64,000 nt of DNA from RH-AL1 sp965277735. Its GTDB lineage: Bacteria > Pseudomonadota > Alphaproteobacteria > Rhizobiales > Beijerinckiaceae. The position numbers were made by a program, and so were the translations under genes. The DNA is taken from contig CBDIDO010000002.1 in NCBI GenBank assembly GCA_965277735.1, positions 620,001 to 684,000 of the forward strand, given 5' to 3'. Shown piece by piece: positions 52,014 through 60,924 of the stretch. Numbering within the stretch: the stretch's first letter is position 1; the number at the start of each line of letters is the position of its first letter. The notes under the pieces were generated by a model. The model had not been told where the DNA came from. It made no database searches and was given only the letters and a program-made list of their open reading frames with translations.

Positions 52014-52547
52014 TCTGAAATCCTCCTCCATGGCGCAAAGCCATACATCAGGGAGGACCACTTCTCAGAGGGCAGACCACCCCCAGCTCTTCTACTTTTC
52101 GACACATTCGAGGGTATGCCGGACACTTTCGGAGCTGATCGAGGCGTACATTCCGCAGGCGATTTCGGCGATACGTCTTACGAGACAGTCGCAGCAATGC
52201 TGACGCCGTTCGGCTTTGTGGAGATACGGAAAGGGTTGATTCCCCACACTTTCAGTGCTCTCGAAGACCGGCGTTTTTCCTTCGTTCACATCGACGTTGA
52301 CCTCTACCGATCGACGCTCGACTCCTTGAGCTTCTTCTATCCACGCCTTGTTGCAGGAGGAGTTCTGCTGTTCGACGATTATGGCATCAGGATCTACGAG
52401 AATGCGGAGAAGGCGGCCGTCGACACGTTCTTTGCTGATAAGCCTGAAAAACCTATCAGTTTGACGAATGGACAGACGCTGCTCATCAAGGCTCCCTGAC
52501 ATTTCGCGGCATAAGCCGCGCTGTCCGTTTCGGATCGCGTCCCGATC

Positions 52548-54104
52548 TCATGTCTTCGGCGCGAACTTGAGCCCGAAATAGCGAGGCGCCAAGCGGTCTG
52601 GCCAGCACGCCTCCTTCGTTGAAGGAGCAAAAGGAATTGCTCTTGCATCCAGCAGCCATTTCGGGATCGCTTGGACCGGCGCGACGTAGTTCGATGGCAC
52701 CCCATTGCTGCCCGTGGCTTGCGAGGCTTCCATCAAAGAGCAATCGCTGATCGCATAGCGGGGCGTGGAAAGCGAACGCCCGATTTCGAGCGCCGCGGAC
52801 GGCGTCGTCGCGACGATCAACGCGCATCCGACAAAGCCGGCGATCCGGCGCTGACGCGTCAGCTCGACGACGACCCATCCGAAGACGAAGGCGACGATCG
52901 TGAGCGGCGCGATCGAACCGCGCATCACCAGATCGTTGTTGGGCCCGAAGTGGACGAGCGGCAGGAGAAGGAGAAAAAGCCCGTTGACGACGACGAGCGC
53001 CCGAAGATCCTCAGGAATCTCCCGCCAGACGACCGCCAGGAAAAGGAGGGCGGGCAGCTGGATATAGACGAAGAGTTGATACCAGAAAGCGACGTCGGGA
53101 TGGTCGGCGAGAGTCCCGTGCGCGATCGTGGAGGCGGCAAGCAGCATGTAGGCGAGGATCGGCAGGAACCCCGCCGACGCCATCGCCCCGAGCCAGGTCC
53201 GCCGAGAGGTCAGTACCTGACGCCAGCCTCGCGCCAGGACGAGAAGCAGCCAGGCTACGAAGGGAATGACGGCGAGTGGGGACCAGAAGGCCATAATCGC
53301 GACCGAAACGCCGACCGTCGCGACGTCCGGCGAGGATCGCCGCTGGAGCAGCAGCAGAACGGCGAGCCACCAGCCCGGCAGGGCGTGGTTGGGCACCCAG
53401 AAGAGCTGCACGATGCTGCTCGAATATTGCAGATACGGATGCCAGGCATCGAGCCCGTATTCCAGGAGGAACGGGACGTCGTGCAGCGTCCTCGCGGCAA
53501 GAAAGGCCGCGCCGACGATCGACAAGCCCGCAAAGAGGATGACGATCGCGAGGTTGGCCCAGCCGCGGCCGATCACAGTCATGAGATAGAAGATCGAGCC
53601 GAGGATCAGCGCATTCTGGGCGAGAAGAGCGACGTGCGCGGCAAACAGCCCGAACGCGCGCCCGACGAGCGCCGGGGTCATGTACATCCCGAGGGGGGCC
53701 CGCAGCAGGTAATCCGTGTCTGCGATCCGGTAGGCGGTCAAACCATGCCTGACGAGATCGGACAGCACCGCGTCGCGGATTTCCCAGTCCGAGGTCGCAA
53801 AGAAGAGATGCGTCTCTCCGCCGAGAAGAAGAATAACAAGCGCTAGGCCGATGGCGATCAGCAATCGCGGGACCTGGACCGTCTCGCCGAGAGGGCCAAC
53901 ATCATTCGCGCCCCGTCCGACGATCAGGGCCATCGCTCCGCAGCAGCCGGCGACGACGGCGATCGCCGGCAGCGGCTCGAGCGACATCGCGAAAAGCGTG
54001 GACGGAATAAAGAAGAGCGCCGACACGAGGACGACGACGGCCCGGTTCGTGACGACGAAGGATTGCGCGCGGACGTCGGTGAACGGGCTCGTCGAGAGAC
54101 TCAT
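52548..54104 (-). CDS. GT-C-like multipass membrane protein of the polysaccharide locus
   Basis: From ATG 54104 the protein has 518 residues and about eleven membrane helices. After the second or third helix comes HLFFATSDWEIRDAVLSDLV, an acidic extracytoplasmic loop like the first loop of GT-C transferases. Many later loops are short. It ends in a periplasmic tail with Cys (SDCSLMEASQATGS, STKEACWPDRLAPR). Its start overlaps the gtrA-like stop (ATGA). In Gtr systems the third gene is such a membrane transferase that moves the sugar from undecaprenyl phosphate to the O-antigen. The specific donor is unknown. Confidence 0.7.
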   Translation of the reverse strand: MSLSTSPFTDVRAQSFVVTNRAVVVLVSALFFIPSTLFAMSLEPLPAIAVVAGCCGAMALIVGRGANDVGPLGETVQVPRLLIAIGLALVILLLGGETHLFFATSDWEIRDAVLSDLVRHGLTAYRIADTDYLLRAPLGMYMTPALVGRAFGLFAAHVALLAQNALILGSIFYLMTVIGRGWANLAIVILFAGLSIVGAAFLAARTLHDVPFLLEYGLDAWHPYLQYSSSIVQLFWVPNHALPGWWLAVLLLLQRRSSPDVATVGVSVAIMAFWSPLAVIPFVAWLLLVLARGWRQVLTSRRTWLGAMASAGFLPILAYMLLAASTIAHGTLADHPDVAFWYQLFVYIQLPALLFLAVVWREIPEDLRALVVVNGLFLLLLPLVHFGPNNDLVMRGSIAPLTIVAFVFGWVVVELTRQRRIAGFVGCALIVATTPSAALEIGRSLSTPRYAISDCSLMEASQATGSNGVPSNYVAPVQAIPKWLLDARAIPFAPSTKEACWPDRLAPRYFGLKFAPKT

Positions 54105-54538
54105 GATCGACCGAAGGTGTAGCGGCTGTTGAGCAGGTAGGAGATCGCGACCGCGCCTGGCAGCAGGAGCAGCGCCGCCACGCGAGGGTCGATCGCCAGA
54201 CGCTGGAGGCCCGCGAGGCCGACCGCATTGTAGGCGAACACGATACCGTAGACGAGGCCGAAGCCGAGCAGTCGGCGCGGATCCCGGGAATGGAAGACAT
54301 AGGATCCGGTCGTCATGAAGTTGAAGAGGACGGCGAGGATCGTGGAGACGCAGAGCGCCGAAAACGTGGTCGGCAGGAGAGCCAAAGCGGCGACAAACAG
54401 CCCGTAGCCGCACGCCGTGTTGACGCCGCCGACGATGAGGAAACGCAAGAACCGTTGCTCGCCGAGCAGGCGAGCCAATCGCGTCGTGAGCCCGAGCAGA
54501 CGGGCGTCCCGCCGCTGCCCTGCGGACGGCGTCGTCAT
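54101..54538 (-). CDS. GtrA-like flippase
   Basis: From MTTPSAGQRRDARLLGLTTR the protein has 145 residues and four membrane helices: FLRFLIVGGVNTACGYGLFV is the GtrA signature start, then TFSALCVSTILAVLFNFMTT, YVFHSRDP and a last helix ending YLLNSRYTFGRS. GtrA is thought to flip undecaprenyl-phosphate-linked sugar across the inner membrane. ATGA overlaps link it to rfbH before it and the GT-C gene after it. Confidence 0.9.
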   Translation of the reverse strand: MTTPSAGQRRDARLLGLTTRLARLLGEQRFLRFLIVGGVNTACGYGLFVAALALLPTTFSALCVSTILAVLFNFMTTGSYVFHSRDPRRLLGFGLVYGIVFAYNAVGLAGLQRLAIDPRVAALLLLPGAVAISYLLNSRYTFGRS

Positions 54539-55935
54539 ACGGCGATCTGCTGACGTTCGAGACAAAAGCGATCCAAGACCGCGATCATGTAGTCGATCGC
54601 CGCGTCGTCGAGGCCAGGATACACGCCGATCCAGAAGGTGCGATCGACGACCTCATCGGCGTTGGCAAGCGACCCGACGATCCTGAAGTCGCGTCCCTTC
54701 ATGTAAGGTTGGCGGACGAGGTTGCCGCCGAACAGGAGGCGCGTTGCGATCCCCTTCGCATTCAGATGGAACAGCAACTGGTGGCGCGTAAAGGGCGTCT
54801 CGTCCCGCAACGTCAGTGCGAAGCCGAACCAGGATGGCTCGGTGCCGGCCGTCGGTTCGGGGAGACGAAAATAGTCCTGCAGATGCGCGAGGCCGGCCTT
54901 GAGATGATCGAAGTTACGTCGGCGGGCGGCGATGAAATCCTCGAGATGATCCATCTGCGCCAAGCCGACGGCCGCCTGCATGTCGGTGATCTTCAGATTG
55001 AAGCCGAGATGTGAGTAGATGTACTTGTGATCATAGCCGTGCGGCAGGTCGCCGAGGCTCCAGCCAAAGCGCTTGTTGCAGCTGTTGTCGCAGCCGGGAT
55101 CGCAGTAGCAATCGCGACCCCAGTCGCGAAACGACTCCATGATCTTGGCGATGTTGTTGTCGTTGGTGAAGACGGCGCCGCCTTCTCCCATCGTGATATG
55201 ATGGGCGGGATAGAAGCTCAGCGTTCCGATGTCACCGAACGTGCCGACATGCCGGCCGCCGACCGTTGCGCCGAGCGCGTCGCAGCAGTCCTCGATCAGG
55301 AAGAGACCGTAGCGGTCGCAAAGGTGTCGGATCGCCAGGACGTCGAACGGATTGCCCAGCGTATGCGCAACCATGACGGCCCGCGTGCGAGGCGAGATCG
55401 CGGCTTCGATGGCGGCCACGTCGATATTGTAGGTCGGGATGTCGACGTCGACAAAGACAGGCACCATACCCCATTGGAGGATCGGGTTGACCGTCGTCGG
55501 AAATCCGGTGGCGCAGGTGATGACCTCGTCGCCGGGCTTCAGCCGCCGCGCGCCCAGTCGAGGCGATGTGAGGGCAGAAAACGCGACGAGGTTGGCGGAC
55601 GATCCGGAATTGACGGTGAGCACTTTCTTGGTGCCGAGCCGAGCGGCGAGACGTTCTTCGAACGCCGCATTGAACGGGCCGGCCGTGAGCCAGAAGTCGA
55701 GCGCCGATTCGACCAGCATCTGCATATCTCGCGCACCGTAGACTCGCCCCGAGATTGGAACGTTCGGACGTCGCGGATCAAAGCGCGGTGCTTTATGAGC
55801 AAGCGCATGGTAGCGGCCCACCAGATCGAGAATTGTGGTTCGAAGCGCCTCCGACTCGGATTGACCTTCAGTCACGCAGCCGTCGGACAGCAAGGTTGCC
55901 TCGGGCGATCCGACAGCCGGCTCGGTGACATTCAT
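54535..55935 (-). CDS. rfbH: CDP-4-keto-6-deoxyglucose 3-dehydrase (E1), RfbH
   Basis: The 466-residue PMP-dependent enzyme of the DegT/DnrJ fold removes the 3-hydroxyl of CDP-4-keto-6-deoxyglucose. In place of the aminotransferase lysine it has histidine (His245 in SFYPAHHITMGEGG), the RfbH hallmark. The cysteine loop DCYCDPGCDNSCNKRFGW (275-292) carries the [2Fe-2S] cluster. TVNSGSSANLVAFSAL and IEDCCDALGA bind PMP. The N-terminus is about 30 residues longer than usual. The E3 reductase partner (RfbI) is not in the window. Confidence 0.95.
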   Translation of the reverse strand: MNVTEPAVGSPEATLLSDGCVTEGQSESEALRTTILDLVGRYHALAHKAPRFDPRRPNVPISGRVYGARDMQMLVESALDFWLTAGPFNAAFEERLAARLGTKKVLTVNSGSSANLVAFSALTSPRLGARRLKPGDEVITCATGFPTTVNPILQWGMVPVFVDVDIPTYNIDVAAIEAAISPRTRAVMVAHTLGNPFDVLAIRHLCDRYGLFLIEDCCDALGATVGGRHVGTFGDIGTLSFYPAHHITMGEGGAVFTNDNNIAKIMESFRDWGRDCYCDPGCDNSCNKRFGWSLGDLPHGYDHKYIYSHLGFNLKITDMQAAVGLAQMDHLEDFIAARRRNFDHLKAGLAHLQDYFRLPEPTAGTEPSWFGFALTLRDETPFTRHQLLFHLNAKGIATRLLFGGNLVRQPYMKGRDFRIVGSLANADEVVDRTFWIGVYPGLDDAAIDYMIAVLDRFCLERQQIAV

Positions 55936-56077
55936 GGTCGTCCTCTGACGCCAAAGTTCTCCGACGGCATATCGCGCACTTGGTTAATGATTGCCTAAAT
56001 TTTTGATGCGCGGGTAGCTTGTCCGATGGCCAGTGCATCGATCTCTTCGCTGATAATCGGCTCGACCCCAGCCGCTG

Positions 56078-57826
56078 CTACCCGCCCGACTTGTGCGAGA
56101 TCGCCCAGACATAGGCAGCGACGGCTTTCACCCCATCCGGCGTCAGCGGCGAGCCGCCCATCGGCGGCATGACGCCGCTGAACTCCTTCGGCTTCTGGAC
56201 ACCCGACGCGATCGTCTGTTCAATCGCCGGGTAGCTGCCGTCGCTCCACAGCCACTTGTGGTCGGCGAGGCTCGGGCCCTGGTGGCCGCCCTGCCCTTTC
56301 AGGCCGTGACAGCCGGCGCAGGTGCCCTCCTGCTCGTCGCCGTGGAAGATGCGGCTGCCGAGCACGACGTCGGCCATGCTGGCGCCCAGGGGCGGCTGCA
56401 GCCCGACCGCCTCGCGGCCGGCATCCGCGTGCGTGCCCTCGGGCGGCTGCGCATCGGCGAGGCCGTTGCTCTGCGACGGCATGTCCGGCACGCCGGCAAC
56501 GCCCGCGTCCTTATCGCCGCTGTAGGTAATCTTGTAGATCGTGCCGCCGATGTCGTCGCTGACGTAGAGCGCGCCGTCCGGGCCGACCGCGACGCCGCTC
56601 GGCCGGTGCTTGGCCGCGCTCGGGTCCTTCTCCGGGCCGGCGAAGCCGTCGGCGAACGTGAGCCACGGCCCCGACGCCTTGCCGTCCTTCATCGGCTGGA
56701 CCACGACGTTGAAGCCGCCCTGCGGCGCCGGCGCGCGGTTCCAGGAGCCGTGAAACGCGACGAACAGCGCGTCCTTGTAGGCGGACGGCAGCATCTTGCC
56801 TTCGTAGATCGCCAGGTCGTTGGGAGCCCAATGAGCGGGAAACGCCGCGACCGGCGCGCCCTTGTCCGCGCAGCCACCGATCTTCTTGCCGTCGCCGCCG
56901 TATTCCGGCGCGAGCACGAGCTTGCCCTTGGCGCCGTCGTAGTAGCATTCGGGCCAACCATAGTCGCCGCCCTGCTTGAGCTGGACGACCTCCTCGGCCG
57001 GCAGCTCGGCGCTCTGGCGCATCTTGAAGAGAGCCGGCCAGTTCGCCCAGAGCTGGTCGCGACCGTGCTGCGTGACGTAGACGCGCCCGCCGGAATCGAT
57101 CCCGAACCCTTCGCCGTTACGGATGCCCGTCGCATAGCGCGCGGCCGGCGAATATTTTTGGCCTGTCGTGTTGGCGTCGAAGCGCCAGGTGCCGCCGCGC
57201 GTCTCGAGCTCGTGGCACGGCGAGAGGCCGGGCGAGCGAGGCTGGCGGTTCTCCGCCTGGCAGGCGTTGGTCGCCGAGCCCATGTCGACGAACATGTCGC
57301 CCTTCGCGTCGATGATGAAGGGATGCATGGGATGGTCGCCGCCGAGCGGCATGCCGGAGACGATGGTTTCAGCCTTGGCGCTCGGCGCCAGCTCGCCGCT
57401 CTTCAGCGCGTAGCTGTCGATGCGGTCGGCCTCCTCCGCATAGACCTTGCCGTCGTGGACCGCGATGCCGGTGCCCCCGTGGCCGCCGTTGTCGGACGTC
57501 GTGCCGAAGCGCGCAACCTTGTCGGCCTTGCCGCTGCCTTGCGTGTCTTTCAGCGCAACGATGAAGCCAGCAGGATGGACCTTTTCATCCTGGTAGTAGC
57601 GGCCGCTCCAGGTGTTGACGTAGACAGTCCCGTCCGGCGCCACGGCGAGATGGCGCGCGTGGCCGAGGTTGTCGGCGAAGATCGTCGCGCAGAAGCCCGG
57701 CGGCAGCTTGAGGCCGGCATTGTCGCCCGGGCAGGCGGCGGCCGCGGCCGCGGCTGTGACGCCGCCGGCAAGCAGAAGGGCGAGGGCCGAAGCGGCGGTC
57801 GCGGACGGCAAAGCGATCTTCGTCAT
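56078..57826 (-). CDS. exported sorbosone-dehydrogenase-like enzyme with C-terminal cytochrome c
   Basis: The 582-residue protein has a signal peptide (TAASALALLLAGGVTAAAAA). A six-bladed PQQ/sorbosone dehydrogenase propeller follows (GFCATIFADNLGHARHLAVA, DGKVYAEEADRIDSY, ATGIRNGEGFGIDSGGRVYV, GGDYGWPECYYDG). Fused at the end is a c-type cytochrome with CAGCH at 503-507 and the Met ligand region MPPMGG. It would oxidise a sugar or aldehyde in the periplasm and pass electrons to the respiratory chain. It is last in a four-gene minus-strand unit starting at 60685. Confidence 0.85.
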   Translation of the reverse strand: MTKIALPSATAASALALLLAGGVTAAAAAAACPGDNAGLKLPPGFCATIFADNLGHARHLAVAPDGTVYVNTWSGRYYQDEKVHPAGFIVALKDTQGSGKADKVARFGTTSDNGGHGGTGIAVHDGKVYAEEADRIDSYALKSGELAPSAKAETIVSGMPLGGDHPMHPFIIDAKGDMFVDMGSATNACQAENRQPRSPGLSPCHELETRGGTWRFDANTTGQKYSPAARYATGIRNGEGFGIDSGGRVYVTQHGRDQLWANWPALFKMRQSAELPAEEVVQLKQGGDYGWPECYYDGAKGKLVLAPEYGGDGKKIGGCADKGAPVAAFPAHWAPNDLAIYEGKMLPSAYKDALFVAFHGSWNRAPAPQGGFNVVVQPMKDGKASGPWLTFADGFAGPEKDPSAAKHRPSGVAVGPDGALYVSDDIGGTIYKITYSGDKDAGVAGVPDMPSQSNGLADAQPPEGTHADAGREAVGLQPPLGASMADVVLGSRIFHGDEQEGTCAGCHGLKGQGGHQGPSLADHKWLWSDGSYPAIEQTIASGVQKPKEFSGVMPPMGGSPLTPDGVKAVAAYVWAISHKSGG

Positions 57827-57858
57827 GGAAATCCTTCGCTGGATGGTTTCGGCCCGAA

Positions 57859-58848
57859 CTAAGGCGTGGGGACGTCGACGGGATAGACCTTGAACGGCGC
57901 GAGCGGCTTGCCCGTCGGATGCAGGATCTCGCTGAGCCGCCCCTCGGAAACCCAGACCGTCTGACCGACCTTTGTGGCGCCGGTCGGCCCGATGAAGCCT
58001 TCCTTGATCGTATCGACCTTGGCCTGATCGCCAGAGACGGTCAGATGGTCGAGCCGCCCGGCGCCTTCGATGAGAAGGTACGACCCATCGCCCAGCGGGC
58101 GGATCGCGTCGGTCAGCTTAAGCGGCCGCGACGGCTCAAGATGGGTGACGTGCCCGGCGTGGCCGTCCTTCACGTCGACGCGGAACAATTGCGAGGCGAT
58201 GAACAGGTCGACATAGACGTTGCCGTTGGCGTCGAAGGCGATGCCGTCGAGGCCGGAGCTGCCGTCCGTCGGCGGCGCGAGCTGCGGATCGTGGGCCCAG
58301 ACCTCGAGCGTGTCGGTGCCGGGCTTCAGCCGAAGAATGTCGGGCTGCAGCGAGTTGGTGACATAGGCCGCGCCGTCCGGCCCGATCGCGATATCGTTGC
58401 AGAGCGCACGATCGCCAGGGAACTTGGCGCTGACGACCTGCGCGCCGGACTGAAGGTCGAAGGCCTTGACGTAGGCACCCTTGACGTCGCTCGGCCCCGG
58501 CACGCCCCGCTTCGAGAGATCGTTGGAACACAGCCAAAGCCTGCCGTGCGGCTCGTCGGCCAGGACGCCGAGCACCGAGCGCGTGCCTGACGCGCCCGGC
58601 TTGATCCATTTCTCCGGTGTCTCGCCCTTCTTGATCCGGGTGACGCCGCCGTCGGCGAAGCTGCCGACGTAGAGCGTGCCGTCCGCCGTCGAGGTGATGC
58701 TTTCCGGCGCCGCGCGTGGGCCCGGCAGTTCGATCGGCGATCCCGCGAATGCGCTGCCGGCTCCGGCGAACAGCAGCGCCGCCCCCGCGAGACCAGATCC
58801 CAAGCGTTGCCGAGCCGTTGTGATGCGCATGGTACCCGCGTTGCTCAT
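57859..58848 (-). CDS. exported SMP-30/gluconolactonase-like propeller protein
   Basis: The 329-residue protein has a signal peptide (LGSGLAGAALLFAGAGSAFA). NHL/SMP-30-type repeats follow: ESITSTADGTLYVGSFADGG, RSVLGVLADEPHGRLWLCSN, CNDIAIGPDGAAYVTNSLQP, SGLDGIAFDANGNVYVDLFI. Conserved Asn/Asp residues at NDIA and GLDGIA fit metal binding as in lactonases. It lies 32 bases upstream of the sorbosone dehydrogenase gene, so one may hydrolyse the lactone the other forms. The start may be 58830 (MRITTARQRL). Confidence 0.75.
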   Translation of the reverse strand: MSNAGTMRITTARQRLGSGLAGAALLFAGAGSAFAGSPIELPGPRAAPESITSTADGTLYVGSFADGGVTRIKKGETPEKWIKPGASGTRSVLGVLADEPHGRLWLCSNDLSKRGVPGPSDVKGAYVKAFDLQSGAQVVSAKFPGDRALCNDIAIGPDGAAYVTNSLQPDILRLKPGTDTLEVWAHDPQLAPPTDGSSGLDGIAFDANGNVYVDLFIASQLFRVDVKDGHAGHVTHLEPSRPLKLTDAIRPLGDGSYLLIEGAGRLDHLTVSGDQAKVDTIKEGFIGPTGATKVGQTVWVSEGRLSEILHPTGKPLAPFKVYPVDVPTP

Positions 58849-58936
58849 GCCAGTGACGTCTTCGGGGGCTTAGCTGGATCGCGCTCCGCCATCGGGAAGG
58901 CCGACGCGATCACAGCTTGGTTATTCGCGTGCGAGA

Positions 58937-59356
58937 TCAGCTGGGCCTTTCGTCGTAGCTGGCAACTTCGACGAGATTGCCGTCGGGATCGCGACAATAG
59001 ACCGAGCGCAGAGCGCCCCGCGCGCCCTGCTTGGCGACAGGCCCTTCCTCGATCGTGATCCCGCGGTCGCGAAAGTGTCGCACGACCTCGTCCGGGTCGT
59101 TCGTGGTGAGGAAGCAGAGATCCTCGCTGCCGGGGACGGCCTGCTGGCCCGTGAACCAGACGACCTTGTCGGCATCGAAGGGACGCAGGTTGATCTTCTG
59201 CTGGCCGAACTTGATCGAGGTTCGCCTAGGCTTGCCCTGGCCCGGGTCGAAATCCTCGCGCGCGACACCCAGAACGGTTTGGTACCATCGCACCGACGCT
59301 TCGACGTCGCGCACATTGATGACGATGTGGTCGATGGCGTGAACGGTGAGCGGCAT
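58937..59356 (-). CDS. VOC (glyoxalase/dioxygenase fold) protein
   Basis: The 139-residue protein starts MPLTVHAIDHIVINVRDVEA, a vicinal oxygen chelate strand with the first His ligand. KFGQQKINLRPFDADK and SVYCRDPDGNLVEVASYDER (second ligand Glu) follow. Paired beta-alpha-beta units are complete. Its substrate is unknown; the operon suggests a sugar-acid or aromatic metabolite. It lies 33 bases downstream of the MFS gene. Confidence 0.88.
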   Translation of the reverse strand: MPLTVHAIDHIVINVRDVEASVRWYQTVLGVAREDFDPGQGKPRRTSIKFGQQKINLRPFDADKVVWFTGQQAVPGSEDLCFLTTNDPDEVVRHFRDRGITIEEGPVAKQGARGALRSVYCRDPDGNLVEVASYDERPS

Positions 59357-59389
59357 AACCGGACCTTGATTTGGCGAGGGGGTGGCGCC

Positions 59390-60685
59390 TTACAGATGCG
59401 GCTTGAGCCGCAGCGCGATCGTCTGGCGGGATGGCGGCTCGGCATCGAACGGCCGTTCCGGATGCATGAAGAACGCGCCGACCGCACCGGCCGCCATCAA
59501 CACCATCGTGCCGAGGAACGGAAGCGACCAATTGCCGGTGGCATCGATGATCTTGCCGAACACGAGCGGCGACACGATTGCCGCGAAGGCCGAGCCGCAG
59601 TTCATCAGCCCGCTCGCGGTGCCCGCGAGCTGCGGCGCGATATCCATCGGCGTCGCCCACATGGCGCCGATCGTCATCTCGGCGAAGAAGAAGGCCGTTC
59701 CGAGCGCCAGGGCCGCGCTCGTCGCATCGTGGACGAAGAGGATAGGGATCGAACTGACGAGCGAGAGCAGCAGGCAGACGACGACGAGGTCGCGACGCGC
59801 CCGCACCAGGCTACCGGTGGCGCGCAGGATGCGATCGCTGACGAGGCCGCCCAACGCGTCGCCGAACATGCCGCCCAGGAACACGATCGACGCGAACAAA
59901 GCTGAGTTCTTCAAGTCCAGGTGGTACTCGTGGAACATGAACTGCGGGACCCAGCTGAGGAAGGTCCATAACGTCCAGCCGTAGCAGAAATAGGTGAAGG
60001 TGACCGGCGCGAGGCGGCGCGACAACCGCGCCCAAGGCACCGGCCGGCGCGCGGCGCGGTCCCGCCGCGGCGGCAGCATCTCGGCATCCGTGGGCGTCAT
60101 CCCCGGGTGGGTGCGCGGGTCGTCGCGATAATACCAGAACCAAACGAAGGCCCAGATGGCCGAGCCGATGCCGGTGATGATGAAGGAGCCGCGCCAGGAG
60201 GTCGAGACGATGAGGGCGGCGACGAGCGGCGGCGTCGCCGCGTTGCCGAGCCGAGCGGCGGCGTGGGTCACGCCTTGGGCCCAGCCGGACTTGCCCCCGG
60301 GCAGCCAGTCGGCCATGGCGCGCGTCGCCACCGGCAGCGTCGCGCCCTCGCCGAGGCCGAGCAGGAGGCGGGCGATCACCATCGAGGTGATGCCCGTCGC
60401 GAGCCCCGTCATCACTGTCGCGCCGGCCCAGACGATGCAGCAGATGGTCAGCGTCCAGCGCGGGCCGAACCGATCCGCGAACCAGCCGCCGACGATCTGG
60501 AACACGAGATAGGGGTAGGCGAATAGCGAGAAGACGAGCCCGACCTGCGTGTTGCTGAAGCCGAGTTCCTTGCCGAACGAGCCCGCCGCCGTCGAGACGT
60601 TCACGCGGTCCATGTAGGTGAGGAAATACATGACGCAGAGCAACAGAAGCACGTTGCTCCGTGCCTTCAGCAGGCCGCGCGCCAT
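59390..60685 (-). CDS. MFS transporter, ACS (hexuronate/galactonate) type
   Basis: The 431-residue protein has twelve membrane helices and the anion:cation symporter marks VLLLLCVMYFLTYMDRVNVS, GWFADRFGPRWTLTICCIVW and RLLLGLGEGATLPVATRAMA. This subfamily carries hexuronates, galactonate, glucarate or related organic anions with H+. Being first of the unit with VOC, SMP-30 and sorbosone dehydrogenase genes supports a sugar-acid role. No regulator is adjacent. Confidence 0.88.
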   Translation of the reverse strand: MARGLLKARSNVLLLLCVMYFLTYMDRVNVSTAAGSFGKELGFSNTQVGLVFSLFAYPYLVFQIVGGWFADRFGPRWTLTICCIVWAGATVMTGLATGITSMVIARLLLGLGEGATLPVATRAMADWLPGGKSGWAQGVTHAAARLGNAATPPLVAALIVSTSWRGSFIITGIGSAIWAFVWFWYYRDDPRTHPGMTPTDAEMLPPRRDRAARRPVPWARLSRRLAPVTFTYFCYGWTLWTFLSWVPQFMFHEYHLDLKNSALFASIVFLGGMFGDALGGLVSDRILRATGSLVRARRDLVVVCLLLSLVSSIPILFVHDATSAALALGTAFFFAEMTIGAMWATPMDIAPQLAGTASGLMNCGSAFAAIVSPLVFGKIIDATGNWSLPFLGTMVLMAAGAVGAFFMHPERPFDAEPPSRQTIALRLKPHL

Positions 60686-60924
60686 GGTGGTGACCTCCGG
60701 TGGGCGCCAAACTGACGTTGGCTGCGAAGCCCGATGTCACGCGAGCGCGGCGCTGGCAAGGCGCCAACCGGGACGCAGCCGCTCACAATGCGCTGCTCGC
60801 TGGCGAACCGGCCCGATGGTCCTCCGGCGACCTGTCAGCCACAAATTTGAGCAGCCGCTTTTGGAACAGCAGCGTCATTGCCAAGGTTCGCACAGTCTAG
60901 CTTTCGATGGATGGACGTAGGTGC

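Larger units (their letters stand above)
50811..52079 (-). mobile_element. IS3 family (IS407-like) insertion sequence with CCCC target duplication
   Basis: The 1269-bp element has inverted ends TGGCCGGCCCCC and (right, complemented) TGGTCTGCCCTC, sharing an internal AGTGGTCC. It is flanked by CCCC (50807-50810 and 52080-52083). It carries orfA and orfB. Confidence 0.9.
50477..52499 (+). pseudogene. TylF/MycF-type O-methyltransferase split by an IS3 element
   Basis: The first part (50477-50810, MDVQKGQANRVRIVVQLALK, GDMAECGVYKGGSALLMATT) and the second (from 52080, ALLLFDTFEGMPDTFGADRG, FSFVHIDVDLYRSTLDSLSF, GGVLLFDDYG) form one TylF/macrocin-type SAM-dependent methyltransferase with its Asp metal ligands. 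Removing the element and one CCCC copy gives 750 bases, an open 249-residue frame reading RCRSEPPALLLFDTFEG. As it stands the enzyme is lost. It would have methylated a sugar hydroxyl in this polysaccharide. Confidence 0.9.
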
